Notes: generated from the letters alone by a model not told the origin. Positions 18,056-28,312 are shown, counted from the stretch's first letter. The stretch is DNA of 43,119 bases from Candidatus Taenariivivens baikalensis (GCA_009691445.1 SICL01000014.1:1-43119), one strand, 5' to 3'. Numbers and translations are program-made.

Positions 18056-18454
18056 TTAAATGGTGAGATAGGCTTCGGCTTCGATTTCCACAAGCATATC
18101 GGCATCAATCAGTTTACTGACCTCAACCATAGTTGTTGCGGGCCGGACATTTCCCAAAAGTTCGCCGTGCGCACGTCCGACTTTTTCCCATTGAGAAATA
18201 TCTGTCATATAAATGCGTGTACGAACGACATCCTCAAGCGAAGCCCCCGCCTGTTTGAGCGCCGCTTCAATATTTTTGAGCGCCTGGATGGTTTGTGCAT
18301 ACGGGTCATTTTTCCCTGCCAAGCCCTCGGGTGTCATGGCGGTAGTTCCTGAAACATGGATGACATTTCCTACCTTCACAGCGCGGGAGTAACCAATAAT
18401 AGGTTCCCAGGGTCCTCCGGTCGAGATATTGGTTCTTTGTGTCGTCGGCATCAT
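18056..18454 (-). CDS. RidA (YjgF/YER057c/UK114) family protein
   Basis: VGNVIHVSGTTAM...QTIQALKNIEAALKQAGASLEDVVRTRIYMTDI...RPATTMVEVSKLIDADMLVEIEAEA. Confidence 0.92.
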   Translation of the reverse strand: MMPTTQRTNISTGGPWEPIIGYSRAVKVGNVIHVSGTTAMTPEGLAGKNDPYAQTIQALKNIEAALKQAGASLEDVVRTRIYMTDISQWEKVGRAHGELLGNVRPATTMVEVSKLIDADMLVEIEAEAYLTI

Positions 18455-18505
18455 TTTCTCCTCTTAGCTTAAGAGCTGTCGGATCGTGTAAGTGATTTAG
18501 GGATA

Positions 18506-18883
18506 TTAATCGTGATGACGCAGGCGGTTAAGTTCGTCTTCAAATTTCATAATGCCAATTTTAAAGAGCCTCCCGAAAAACGGTCCGAAGAGGAATCCAA
18601 AAGAAGCAAACATAGAGCCGACAGAGATAAAAGCCAAGAAACAGGTAAAAATTTTCCCGGAGGTGGTCATGGGGACAATATTGGGAGCAGGTCCCTGGCC
18701 GGTAGCGATCATGCTTGTAAAATAAAAAGCATCAATGAAGGTGAATCCTTCAAAGAAATGGATTCCAACAGTTCCTATCCCCAGCATCAAGAGAATCAAA
18801 ATTAGACAATAGATCCCGCGTGTGACGGGGGAATGTAAATGATGCGGCTTAAGATTTTCTGAGGAGTCAGAGCCTTGGATCAT
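18506..18883 (-). CDS. Two-TM ion-channel-like membrane protein
   Basis: TM - FTFIDAFYFTSMIATGQGPAPN pore-loop-like segment - TM. Confidence 0.7.
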   Translation of the reverse strand: MIQGSDSSENLKPHHLHSPVTRGIYCLILILLMLGIGTVGIHFFEGFTFIDAFYFTSMIATGQGPAPNIVPMTTSGKIFTCFLAFISVGSMFASFGFLFGPFFGRLFKIGIMKFEDELNRLRHHD

Positions 18884-18949
18884 GATTAGGCGGCTATAGA
18901 GGTGGCCCCGTGGTGGGTCCAGGCCCTTATTAAGGGTAAAGGTTCAGTG

Positions 18950-19351
18950 TTAGCTGCTTGCCGGCACGGATGCATCAGAAGCAGGCGCGACTGCCGCGGG
19001 CTCATTTTGCGTTGCTTCTTTTTTTGCTTTGCGGGCTTCTTTCTCTTCAGTCATTGCTGTGTTCAGTTCCTCGGCAGCCTGATCTAGCAATTGAGCCGCT
19101 TTGGCTTTATGGCCGTTCAGTTCCAGAGAGATTTTCTCGATTAAAAGTTTGGCTTCCGTGATTTTATGAAGCACCCTGTGGATCTTTGGGAAACGCATTT
19201 CTTTTTCATGCTTCTGGTGCTTCTTGGCATGTGCCTTGGTTGATGCCACGGGAGGCTGATCGGTGGTAGTTTCAGCCATGACAGGGAATGAGAGCAGTGT
19301 GATCATTATCAGAAAAATAACGCTTAATTGATACCGATTTTTCATATTCAT
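18950..19351 (-). CDS. Hypothetical secreted helical protein
   Basis: Signal peptide MNMKNRYQLSVIFLIMITLLSFPVMAE, His/Lys-rich helical core, Ala/Pro tail. Confidence 0.65.
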   Translation of the reverse strand: MNMKNRYQLSVIFLIMITLLSFPVMAETTTDQPPVASTKAHAKKHQKHEKEMRFPKIHRVLHKITEAKLLIEKISLELNGHKAKAAQLLDQAAEELNTAMTEEKEARKAKKEATQNEPAAVAPASDASVPASS

Positions 19352-19459
19352 TTCCTTTTTATTTTATAGGAACGTTCTTTTGAGTACTAAGAAGCAAGAG
19401 TCAGTATTGCACCGAACTTGAATTCTAACACGAATTTGAACTTCTGATCAGCAGAGAAT

Positions 19460-20683
19460 TTAACGGCGCTGACGGCGGCGAAATATATGAGAAGAAAAAC
19501 CGCGGCTTCCGCCAAAAGGTTTTGCCGGAGCTGACGTATGCTGATAGAACTTTTCAAGCGGCATTTCAGGATGCTCGGAAATGGGGATCGCGGTCCGCAT
19601 CATTTGTTCAATCGCTTTTACTTCTTTTCCCTGATCTGGCATGGCAAAGGAAATGGCGTGTCCCTTGTCGCCAGCGCGCCCGGTACGACCAATTCGGTGG
19701 ACGTAATTTTCAGAATCTTCAGGAAGATCATAATTGATGACAAGTTCAATGCCCGAGACATCAATTCCACGCGAGGCAATGTCCGTAGCCACAAGGATGC
19801 GGTAACGGCCTGAGCGGAATCCTTCCAGAGCCTCACGGCGCTGGGCCATAGTGCGGTCTGAGTGAATCTCCGAAGCCGAGTGCCCCATATCGCGAATGAC
19901 TCGTGTGATTTTTCTAGCGCCCATTTTGGTACGCGCAAAAATCAATGTGGTGCCGTGATATTGGGACAATATTTTTTTGAGCAGGTCTTTTTTCGTTTCA
20001 TTGCGGACAATAAAGACTTCCTGAGTGATTTTTTCCGCCGCAGTTCCTGAGCGGGCAATCTCAATTTGAATCGGAAGCTGCATATAGGAGGAAGCCAAGC
20101 GGACAATCTCCTTTGGCATGGTGGCTGAAAAGAGCATGGTCTGACGGTCCCGGGGAACGGTGCGCAGAATGGTCTGGATTTGAGGGGCAAAACCCATATC
20201 CAGCATGCGGTCCGCTTCATCAAGCACCAGAATATTAACGTCACTTAAATTAACATAACGCTGTTCCATATGATCAATCAAACGTCCGGGAGTGGCAATA
20301 ATAATCCGGGGGTTGCGGCGCAGATCTTGGATCTGCTTGAACATGGAAGCACCGCCGATTAAAACAGCCATCTTTGTTCTGGGATCTACCTTCGCAAGGC
20401 TTTGATGAACCTGATAAGCAAGTTCGCGCGTGGGAACCAGGATCAAACCCCGTCCCTGTTTTTGCGCCAGCCGCTGCAGCATCGGAATCCCGTAAGCCAG
20501 GGTTTTCCCTGTGCCTGTCTGGGCGATTCCCATTAAATCTTTGCCTTCGATGGCAAGGGGAATGGCCTTTTGCTGAATAGGAGTTGGGACGGTAAACTTC
20601 ATTCGATCAAGCGTTTCAAGAAACTGGGGAGCGATCCCCAAGCCGAAAAATCCGGAAGAAGGTGTCTGTGTTTGGTTTGTCAT
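19460..20683 (-). CDS. rhlE: DEAD-box RNA helicase (RhlE-like)
   Basis: AQTGTGKT, PTRELAYQ, VLDEADRMLDMGF, SATMP, ATDIASRGIDV, HRIGRTGRAG. Confidence 0.93.
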   Translation of the reverse strand: MTNQTQTPSSGFFGLGIAPQFLETLDRMKFTVPTPIQQKAIPLAIEGKDLMGIAQTGTGKTLAYGIPMLQRLAQKQGRGLILVPTRELAYQVHQSLAKVDPRTKMAVLIGGASMFKQIQDLRRNPRIIIATPGRLIDHMEQRYVNLSDVNILVLDEADRMLDMGFAPQIQTILRTVPRDRQTMLFSATMPKEIVRLASSYMQLPIQIEIARSGTAAEKITQEVFIVRNETKKDLLKKILSQYHGTTLIFARTKMGARKITRVIRDMGHSASEIHSDRTMAQRREALEGFRSGRYRILVATDIASRGIDVSGIELVINYDLPEDSENYVHRIGRTGRAGDKGHAISFAMPDQGKEVKAIEQMMRTAIPISEHPEMPLEKFYQHTSAPAKPFGGSRGFSSHIFRRRQRR

Positions 20684-20746
20684 AGGTGGGACAGTATAAC
20701 GGAGTTTCAGAAAAAGGCGAGAACCATTATTAATCAGTTGATTATT

Positions 20747-23700
20747 TCAAGGCTCAATACGGTTGCCGGATTCCTGTTTTTCAACTGCGGGAGGAAGCGC
20801 CGAACCGTAATAGCTGGAGGTTTCTTGATTGCCAGAAAATAAATTGTCCCGGACTAAAGCATAACCCCGGGAGGGCGTTTTTCCGGCTGCAGCTTCGTAG
20901 ATCGAGGCAAAGGTGGAATGCTTCAAGATATTCTTTTCAATCCATGGGGCCTTGCCGCCTAAAACATTGATCCCGATCGTGTTTGCGTCAAAAATATTGT
21001 TGAGAAGAATCGACCCGTCTCCCGGGAGTTGAACGCCAATATTATTTTTGATGAAGGAAGACTGTTCGATCAATACACGTCCGTTCGTACGGATCCAAAT
21101 CCCGTAGCCGGGATTCTCTGAAATAGAGACATTCGAGATTCTTACTTGATCGTCATCCACCCGAACTGCCGAGGAAGGCACGCCGCCCATTCTTGGAGCT
21201 GCGCCCGTCACCGTCACGCCTTCGAGTGAATTATTCCCGAAAAGTACGATCACCGGTTCTGAGACGCCTGGAACTCCTTCAAGAATGATTTCCGAGTTTA
21301 AAGAACCCGCCGCACCTTTCAAGGAAATGCCTTTTCTGAGAACCAGATTTTCTTGATACGTTCCGGCATGTACCACAATGGTGCTTCCTTCCGGGGCCTG
21401 ATCGACCGCCTGCTGAATGGATTCGTGATCATAAACGTAAATCGTTTCCGAAGCGCTGATCTTTTCGCGTCTCAACTGAAGCCTCACGCCTGATTCTGTT
21501 TTGGAATCCGAGATCACGTCAAAAATCCGGGAAGCACCCTTATCGCCGGGCACTTCAAGCGTTAATCCTCCTCCTATTCCGGCCGAAGTCCGTAAGGTCT
21601 TCCAAGTCTGATGGTCTTTAAAAACGATGGCGTCCGTTAAAACTTCCTGGATCTCAAACGAGGAACCGTCGGCTCGGAGCACCGCTTTATTTTGAATCAG
21701 TACATCATCTTTTAAAAGTTTTCGGAATTCTTTCACGGTCTTTTCTTTGAGAGAAAAAATTTGCTCGAGCTTGATATCCGACGTCTTGCCCTGCTGCAAA
21801 AGGCTGAACGACACGCCCTTGGAGATCTGTAGCTCATCGGCAATGCTCAGCCGGCTGATTGTTTCGCCCGTCAGCTCATATTGGATGAAACTGAAGAACA
21901 TAGAGTTGCCTGAAAATTGGAAACGGCCATTTAAAAAATAACCGGAATGTACTTCGCTTTTGCTGCGAAAATAAACACCTTCCGTGCGTGTTTTCTTTCC
22001 ATTCTCATAAAAAAATTGCTCCCTCAGGCCTCGCTCATAATCCAACACGCCTTGTTTCACAAGCTGCTGGGACGCGTCGAATTCTAGAATTTCTTTCAGG
22101 ACGAGCTCATGGTCCAGACCGGAGGAGGGATCCTTGATCAAATGAAGCTCCTGGTGCCCTCCGTCAGATAGGAAAACAGTGATCTTATGCACATGATCCG
22201 ATTCAAAATCCAGATGGATGCAGGTGCCATCTAAAAAAACCGTATTGTTTTGATCATCGAGGAGATAGATCGTATTGTTGTAATTAAGTTTTCTCCGGCC
22301 GTCAGTATCCCGATAAACCGAAAACGTATCCTCGATTTCAAAAATATCTTCCGCGGGAGGAGCTTGGTTTTTCGCCTCGCGTTTAATCATCGGCTTGCCC
22401 GCTTCATCAAAGCGGACGTCATACAGGTCTTCATTGCCATTCTCCAGAAGGGCCCGCAGGGTGATTTTTCCATTCAAATCTTTTTCCGCAACACGGAAAT
22501 CATCCGTCGTGTCAAAATTCCCGATATGGAAAACAAGAGAGTCGGGAAGAGAATCGTACGTGACCCCAAACCGGGACAGGCCATCTTCGGCCAGCACCCA
22601 ATCCGGGGCATTAAAAGGAGACCGCGCAGTCCGGATCAGGAAATCATCTTGAAGCAAGCGTCGCAAGCTTTCGGTGGTGCGTTCCTTGAGAGACTTCCAG
22701 TCGGTATCGAAACCGATATCAGCTTTCCCCACAGGGAAAATAATATACCTTTGATCATTTTCATGATGACTGAATTCAAAATAATAATCGGAATTTTCTG
22801 ACTGAGCGATGGTTAGAAACGGCTGCGTTTCAAAACTTCGCACGACTTCGGAAGTATTCAGCCGATAAATACCGTCAAGATCTTCCGGTTTTGTATAAAG
22901 CTCCAGAGTCCGGACATGCCCAGCCTTCCGCTCATTACGGATCGAGAGTTCCTCATAATTAAAAATTTCGATATCGGGTTTTTCATAGGCAGGATTCAGA
23001 TAAAGGCGCCGTGAAAGCCGGTAACCGCCCCGGGCCGGATCTTTTTCAAATTCAAAGACCGTTTTTTTGTCCTGAGGATTGTAGTTCGACCAATTGGTTA
23101 AGCTTTTTAATTTTCCCTGCGGATCGGTTTCAAGGCTGAGCAGGGAGTTGCAGAAATGCGCGCAGCCATAGAATGCCTCGGACTGCCATTGGGGGCGGAA
23201 CATCTGGCCTGGGGCCAGAAGCCGTAGAGGTTCTTCAGGATGCTCTTTGCCCGGCAAACGTTGCAACGCGATAAAACCATTTTCAAGGGCGAACACTTTC
23301 AGACCTTCCGAAAAATGGATTTCATAGGCATCGCGGATGACCGTTTGTTCCGACTTCACAAGCTCGAGATAAAAAGAGGTATCTTTAAAAACCCAACGAT
23401 AGGTCTTGAATGTGAGGCGCTTGCCGAGAAGCGTGATATCTCCGGCCTCTTCAGGTTTTGGCCATTCGGTCGTCCGAAGGAGGATATTGCCTTGAGCGTC
23501 CATCTGAGTCTCAGAATAAAAAGCCTGGGGTTCGCCGCCATCTTTTTTAAATTGGCTAAAATCAAGCCCGGTGGCTGATGCTGTCGAAAAGAAAAAATCG
23601 AATCCATCACTGGATTTGATCCAAGTGCCTTCGGCCGGAAGAGTGGCAAGACGGTCGTCTTTGATTAATTTTAAAAGTTCAGACCAGTTCCGTTTTTCGA

Positions 23701-26700
23701 GGGGAAGTGTTTGAAAATCGGTCTCGGTGAAATCCTTATTTCCCTGCTTGAACAGCATCTGATTGCCTTGCAAAAGGACACGTGTCTCATACGAGGAGAA
23801 TGCGGTAAAGAAGCTGGTCGTATTATTCGATTCAAAGGTCACCAGAGGTTCGGTGGAGACAGCCTCGTGAAAACCACCGGGACCGAAGACTGGGATCATT
23901 TCATCCGCGGATTTAAAGTACGAGTGCGTCAAAGATACCAAAGTGGAAAGATGCTCATAATCAAAAATTTTCATCGGGGCGTGGGCGGAAGTTATTTCCT
24001 TCACCCGGACGCCTCTGCCGTTAGGATCGCTTTCAAGCGACATGGAATCCTTCCCGGAATATTTTTTGGGGTTCCAATATTCGAGCTTCACCAACTTATT
24101 TTTTTCAAATACCGGCCGGATTAGCCACCCATATTCAAGCTGCACTGCGCCGCTGCCGTTTGAAAAATAGTCTCTGTCCTGAAACCGCAGCTTATAAACG
24201 GGAACACCGTCCGCCGTTTTGCCGCGCCATTCAAAACTCATATCCTTGCCGATTCTCACGTCATAACGGATGGATTGGGCGTGCCTTTTCTCATCGATCT
24301 GACGAAGCGACAGCTGGCGCTGGTTGTCCAGCGTGATCCGGAAGCGGATTTCCTTAAGATCGCCTTGCTGCTCAAGGATCGCGGAAAAATCGAAGGACTT
24401 GTCCTGCAGGTCTGCCGCCGTCATGGATAAATCCAGAGGAATGGGTTTTCCCTGGTACGTCAGATCATCAAAAAGGATCTCGTTCTGGCTGGTTCTTGAA
24501 ATCTTCAGTTCAGCACCGGAGGAAGAAACCAATTTGTAGTTCTGGCCCGCCAGTGGCTGCTGGATAAGGAGATCGTCCTCGAGGAATTTAGCCAGTTCAG
24601 CCAGCGTACGATTTTTGAACTTCGTCCAATCCACCTTTGCAAAATCCAGCCCGTTTCTGCGCAGAAGGATGAAGGTCTTCTCGCCCTCGTAAATTTCGAA
24701 CGCATCAGCAGAGCGCCAGGCAAAAAAGGCAGACCCCCGGTAGAGAGGAAGAGTCAACTCTCCGGTGCTTGAGGTGTCCCATTTGAGAGAAGCCAGTTTT
24801 CCCGTAGACAGATAGTAGGTGTCGCGGGAATTTTGAGTGACGGACTCTTCTCCGGCGTGGAGTTCGTACTGGGAAGTCCAGCTCTTGGGATTCTCACACT
24901 TTTCCCGGCAAGTCGCCGTGCTTTGGATCGTTTTGCCGCCCGCGCCCTCCGTCTTATTAAAGGTAATGCGCTGAAAATAAAACTGGGAATCTTTCACCGG
25001 CAGTTCCAGCCATTCTATTTCGGAACCATTCATATGAACTTTGATTTTGGAGAGATCCAATCTTCCGCTGCCGGCCTTTTCATAAATAAGATTCGTCTTT
25101 CCATTGAAGAGTATTTGCATGATTACAGCTGCATCGAGATTGAGATGTTCTGTTTTGATCACACGCGTGAGCGTCACGGCCTTGTCGGAATGCAGAGCAT
25201 ACATTTTCCCGGGTTCCAGGTTGAGCGAACGTGCCCATGTTCCAATCTCCCGGTTCCAATAAAAAGCATCAATTTTTGCGCCGGAAACAGAGAGATTAAG
25301 ATCTTCGATCAAGACCATTTTTTCAAAACCACCTGTGATATTCCAGCCCTGATTCAGCGAGATTTCGGGGACACTGGATAATCCTTTGAGGGTAAAATTT
25401 ATTTTGACACCGGTGTCATTTTCTATCCAGTAAGCGGCGTCCGGACGAAGGCTTTCTGTTTCAGGTGCTGGAATCCGGCTCGATGAATTTAGATTGGTCT
25501 GTTTCCAGAAAACGATTTTGTCTGAAAAACCGTTGTCTTTTTTAATCTGCTCAATTGTCCGAAAATCCTGAACATAAACGGAAAAAGAGTTTCCGCCCGC
25601 CTCAAGCGTCACTGTCTGAGGAACTCCAAGTTCCACCTTAACCTCCGTCTGAACTTCGTTACGGTAGGCATCACGGACTTTCACCCGCACGTTTTTTTGT
25701 CCGAGGCCGTCGGTGAGTTTCCAGGCCTTTTCATTTTGATAAGGTTCCCACGGCGACCAGATTTTGCCGTCATTGCTGAAACTCATTTCGCTCACCGCTG
25801 AATCTCGGTCCTGAAAATTAAGCAGGAGAAAAATGTTGGGGGTTCCAGCCACAGGCCCGCCTTTGATGGAGGCTTGCCCTAACGGACTGGCGGGATCCTT
25901 TACATAGAGATAACGGATAACCTGATGCGTCAGGCCGGACTCATCGATGACGGTGAGACGTAAGGCTGTGGCGGAAAGAAAAGACGACGGGAATTTAGAC
26001 GAATCCAATTGGATTGTCGCCCGCTCTGAAACAATAGCCGATTCCTGAATCAGACTCCACTCAGATGGGGGATGAGCATATGGCATAAAGAGAGAGTCTT
26101 TGTCAGCTCCGATCGCAGGATTCCCGCCGGAACTTCCCCATTCAAGACGGATTTTTTTTCCTTTGAGCGCGGAAAGATTGACCGCGATGGTTTGATTTTT
26201 TTCGAAGACCGCAAGATTTTTGAAATCAAGCTGTCCTGTGGCGGTCGCCGAAGGTTTGATGTCCAGCGCCTTACCGATATTTAAAATACCCCAGCCCGCA
26301 TAATTTGGAGACTCATACGGAGTCGCGGATTGCTGAAGAGATTGTTTTATCTGTTCAATCGAATAAGCCGGAAAATAAGAGGCCAGCAGGGCGGCGGCTC
26401 CTGCGACATGCGGCGATGCCATCGAGGTGCCGGAATTAAGAGCTGTTCCCTCAAGAACCGAGGAAAGGATGTTGACGCCCGGGGCTGCGATCTCGACAGC
26501 AAAGCCGTAATTTGAAAAATCCGCCTTCTTCTCATTTCTATCCACGGCCGCGACCGTAAAAACGCCGGGAACATTCGCGGGACCTACAGTATTCGAATTC
26601 GAATGCTCATTGCCTGCGGCCGCCACGATCAAGACATTCTTAGAGGCCGCATATTCAGTGAGTTTTTCGAAAAGCTTAAAGCTGGCAGAACCTTTGGGAA

Positions 26701-28105
26701 TATATCCGCCCAAAGAAAGATTGAGAATGTTCGCGCCGTTATCGATTGCATACCGGATGCCTTCCAAAACATCGGTGTCCCTTGTCGATACATCACCGGT
26801 ATTGAAGATTTTGACCTGCATAAGATCGGCATAAGGTGCGACGCCCACAATGGAATCCGGCTGTTCTCCGCGCCCGGCCACGGTGCCTGCGATATGAGTG
26901 CCATGAGAAGACATCTTCTCGAGCTGCTGTTGTGTGACCTCAGAGTTCATGCCGAGGATATCGTCGGGGTATCCGTTCAGATCGTCGTCGATTCCATTGG
27001 TAACCAGGGAGATTTCATCCTCGCTGACTTTTCCGTCCGCGAAGATTTTTTCCCAAACCAGGATGCCATCCTTTTTCTTGAGACCATCCAAATCGAGGAG
27101 AGTGACACGGCCGTCACCGTTAAAATCCGCATCGAGATAGCTGATGACGCCATCTCGATTGCGGTCTCCCACGGCATAGCTGATTTCCTGGCTGTTGACC
27201 CGGACATTTTGAAAAAGATCAGGATGATTGAAATAAATGCCGCCGTCGATAATCGCGACCGTCACGCCTTCTCCCGGCTTTTTTTCTCCGGCATCCCAGA
27301 TTCCATTATGGTTCTTATCAAATTTTTGCCAGGCCGTCTCGACATCAATTTGATGAAGCCCCCAAAGGCCAGCCTGGTTTTGCTGATTGAGAAGATCCTC
27401 GATGCTGGAGGATGAGGCGTCTGCAAGATAAGTTTTATAATTTCTAGAGGACATCAGCACCCGGGCATCCGCTGAGGAAAGTTCAAGTGAGGCTGGGTCA
27501 GCCATTCCTGCGTCATCAAAATTGATCAGATAAGATCCGTTTAGTGCGTCGTTTAGATCCGAGGACTCGGAAGAAGCCTCTCTGGCGAAAACTTTGCGGA
27601 TGGCTTTGACACCAAGTTTTTTGAACCAGCCGATAAGCGGATCGGACGTTTCTTTCAAAGAGTCCCAGAGATTTTGGAGAGTCTGAACGCCGGATTGAAT
27701 TGCATCTTTCATGGCGTCGAGCGACTGACGCGCTGTTTCCACGATCCCGATCGCATCCTTGCGAAATTGAACGAGCCATTCTCCCTGCACATACGCTTCT
27801 TTTTCCGGAGATATTTCAGAAAAAGCCGTCGAGGGTTTAGAGCCTGGTACGGGCTTAATAGGAATACCCTCTTCTAGGGATTGTCCAGAGGGAAGAGGTG
27901 GAGGTGAAGGCTCCTCTGGTTTCAGATTAGAGGGATCGAGTTTAATCTCGCGGAGATTTGTCCCTGGATTTCCAACAAGAGGGTTCTGCTGTTCAGCAAA
28001 AGCAGCTCCAGCAGATGACCATTGAAGGAAGCAGATGAAAATGAGAAGCCAACAAACAGTGTTTATTTTTGGATCCTTCCGGAATTTTAGTAGGTAGAGA
28101 GGCAT
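20747..28105 (-). CDS. 2452-aa secreted S8 subtilase with EF-hand/dockerin-like insertion, repeated ~310-340 aa modules and C-terminal right-handed beta-helix
   Basis: Signal peptide; Asp VAIIDGGIYFNHPDL, His SSHGTHIAGTVAGRG, Ser LNSGTSMASPHVAGAAALL; C-terminal SIQQAVDQAPEGSTIVVHAGTYQENLVLRKGISLKG... Confidence 0.93.
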   Translation of the reverse strand: MPLYLLKFRKDPKINTVCWLLIFICFLQWSSAGAAFAEQQNPLVGNPGTNLREIKLDPSNLKPEEPSPPPLPSGQSLEEGIPIKPVPGSKPSTAFSEISPEKEAYVQGEWLVQFRKDAIGIVETARQSLDAMKDAIQSGVQTLQNLWDSLKETSDPLIGWFKKLGVKAIRKVFAREASSESSDLNDALNGSYLINFDDAGMADPASLELSSADARVLMSSRNYKTYLADASSSSIEDLLNQQNQAGLWGLHQIDVETAWQKFDKNHNGIWDAGEKKPGEGVTVAIIDGGIYFNHPDLFQNVRVNSQEISYAVGDRNRDGVISYLDADFNGDGRVTLLDLDGLKKKDGILVWEKIFADGKVSEDEISLVTNGIDDDLNGYPDDILGMNSEVTQQQLEKMSSHGTHIAGTVAGRGEQPDSIVGVAPYADLMQVKIFNTGDVSTRDTDVLEGIRYAIDNGANILNLSLGGYIPKGSASFKLFEKLTEYAASKNVLIVAAAGNEHSNSNTVGPANVPGVFTVAAVDRNEKKADFSNYGFAVEIAAPGVNILSSVLEGTALNSGTSMASPHVAGAAALLASYFPAYSIEQIKQSLQQSATPYESPNYAGWGILNIGKALDIKPSATATGQLDFKNLAVFEKNQTIAVNLSALKGKKIRLEWGSSGGNPAIGADKDSLFMPYAHPPSEWSLIQESAIVSERATIQLDSSKFPSSFLSATALRLTVIDESGLTHQVIRYLYVKDPASPLGQASIKGGPVAGTPNIFLLLNFQDRDSAVSEMSFSNDGKIWSPWEPYQNEKAWKLTDGLGQKNVRVKVRDAYRNEVQTEVKVELGVPQTVTLEAGGNSFSVYVQDFRTIEQIKKDNGFSDKIVFWKQTNLNSSSRIPAPETESLRPDAAYWIENDTGVKINFTLKGLSSVPEISLNQGWNITGGFEKMVLIEDLNLSVSGAKIDAFYWNREIGTWARSLNLEPGKMYALHSDKAVTLTRVIKTEHLNLDAAVIMQILFNGKTNLIYEKAGSGRLDLSKIKVHMNGSEIEWLELPVKDSQFYFQRITFNKTEGAGGKTIQSTATCREKCENPKSWTSQYELHAGEESVTQNSRDTYYLSTGKLASLKWDTSSTGELTLPLYRGSAFFAWRSADAFEIYEGEKTFILLRRNGLDFAKVDWTKFKNRTLAELAKFLEDDLLIQQPLAGQNYKLVSSSGAELKISRTSQNEILFDDLTYQGKPIPLDLSMTAADLQDKSFDFSAILEQQGDLKEIRFRITLDNQRQLSLRQIDEKRHAQSIRYDVRIGKDMSFEWRGKTADGVPVYKLRFQDRDYFSNGSGAVQLEYGWLIRPVFEKNKLVKLEYWNPKKYSGKDSMSLESDPNGRGVRVKEITSAHAPMKIFDYEHLSTLVSLTHSYFKSADEMIPVFGPGGFHEAVSTEPLVTFESNNTTSFFTAFSSYETRVLLQGNQMLFKQGNKDFTETDFQTLPLEKRNWSELLKLIKDDRLATLPAEGTWIKSSDGFDFFFSTASATGLDFSQFKKDGGEPQAFYSETQMDAQGNILLRTTEWPKPEEAGDITLLGKRLTFKTYRWVFKDTSFYLELVKSEQTVIRDAYEIHFSEGLKVFALENGFIALQRLPGKEHPEEPLRLLAPGQMFRPQWQSEAFYGCAHFCNSLLSLETDPQGKLKSLTNWSNYNPQDKKTVFEFEKDPARGGYRLSRRLYLNPAYEKPDIEIFNYEELSIRNERKAGHVRTLELYTKPEDLDGIYRLNTSEVVRSFETQPFLTIAQSENSDYYFEFSHHENDQRYIIFPVGKADIGFDTDWKSLKERTTESLRRLLQDDFLIRTARSPFNAPDWVLAEDGLSRFGVTYDSLPDSLVFHIGNFDTTDDFRVAEKDLNGKITLRALLENGNEDLYDVRFDEAGKPMIKREAKNQAPPAEDIFEIEDTFSVYRDTDGRRKLNYNNTIYLLDDQNNTVFLDGTCIHLDFESDHVHKITVFLSDGGHQELHLIKDPSSGLDHELVLKEILEFDASQQLVKQGVLDYERGLREQFFYENGKKTRTEGVYFRSKSEVHSGYFLNGRFQFSGNSMFFSFIQYELTGETISRLSIADELQISKGVSFSLLQQGKTSDIKLEQIFSLKEKTVKEFRKLLKDDVLIQNKAVLRADGSSFEIQEVLTDAIVFKDHQTWKTLRTSAGIGGGLTLEVPGDKGASRIFDVISDSKTESGVRLQLRREKISASETIYVYDHESIQQAVDQAPEGSTIVVHAGTYQENLVLRKGISLKGAAGSLNSEIILEGVPGVSEPVIVLFGNNSLEGVTVTGAAPRMGGVPSSAVRVDDDQVRISNVSISENPGYGIWIRTNGRVLIEQSSFIKNNIGVQLPGDGSILLNNIFDANTIGINVLGGKAPWIEKNILKHSTFASIYEAAAGKTPSRGYALVRDNLFSGNQETSSYYGSALPPAVEKQESGNRIEP

Positions 28106-28312
28106 GGTTTTTATGGGGCGTGGTAACGTCTTTAAAAGGGACGATATAGAACCAACACAATTTTCTCCAGTTCAAGATTAGCGTTGCGAGAAAGGAGTGT
28201 AGCTGGTTTGGGGGATTATTCAAGGAGGGTATCTGGATAGGCCCGTTGAAGATTGAAATTGATCGTTCTTGATAAATTAAGACATCCCTTTTTTTCAAAT
28301 TTACCCGCTGTT

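Noticed and set aside
26603-27415. 270-aa plus-strand ORF opposite the giant protease, and similar antisense ORFs (22250-22801, 24833-25381, 23711-24124)
   Set aside because: They lie opposite a coding sequence with clear S8 motifs or in its continuous frame; no recognisable domains. Treated as shadow ORFs.
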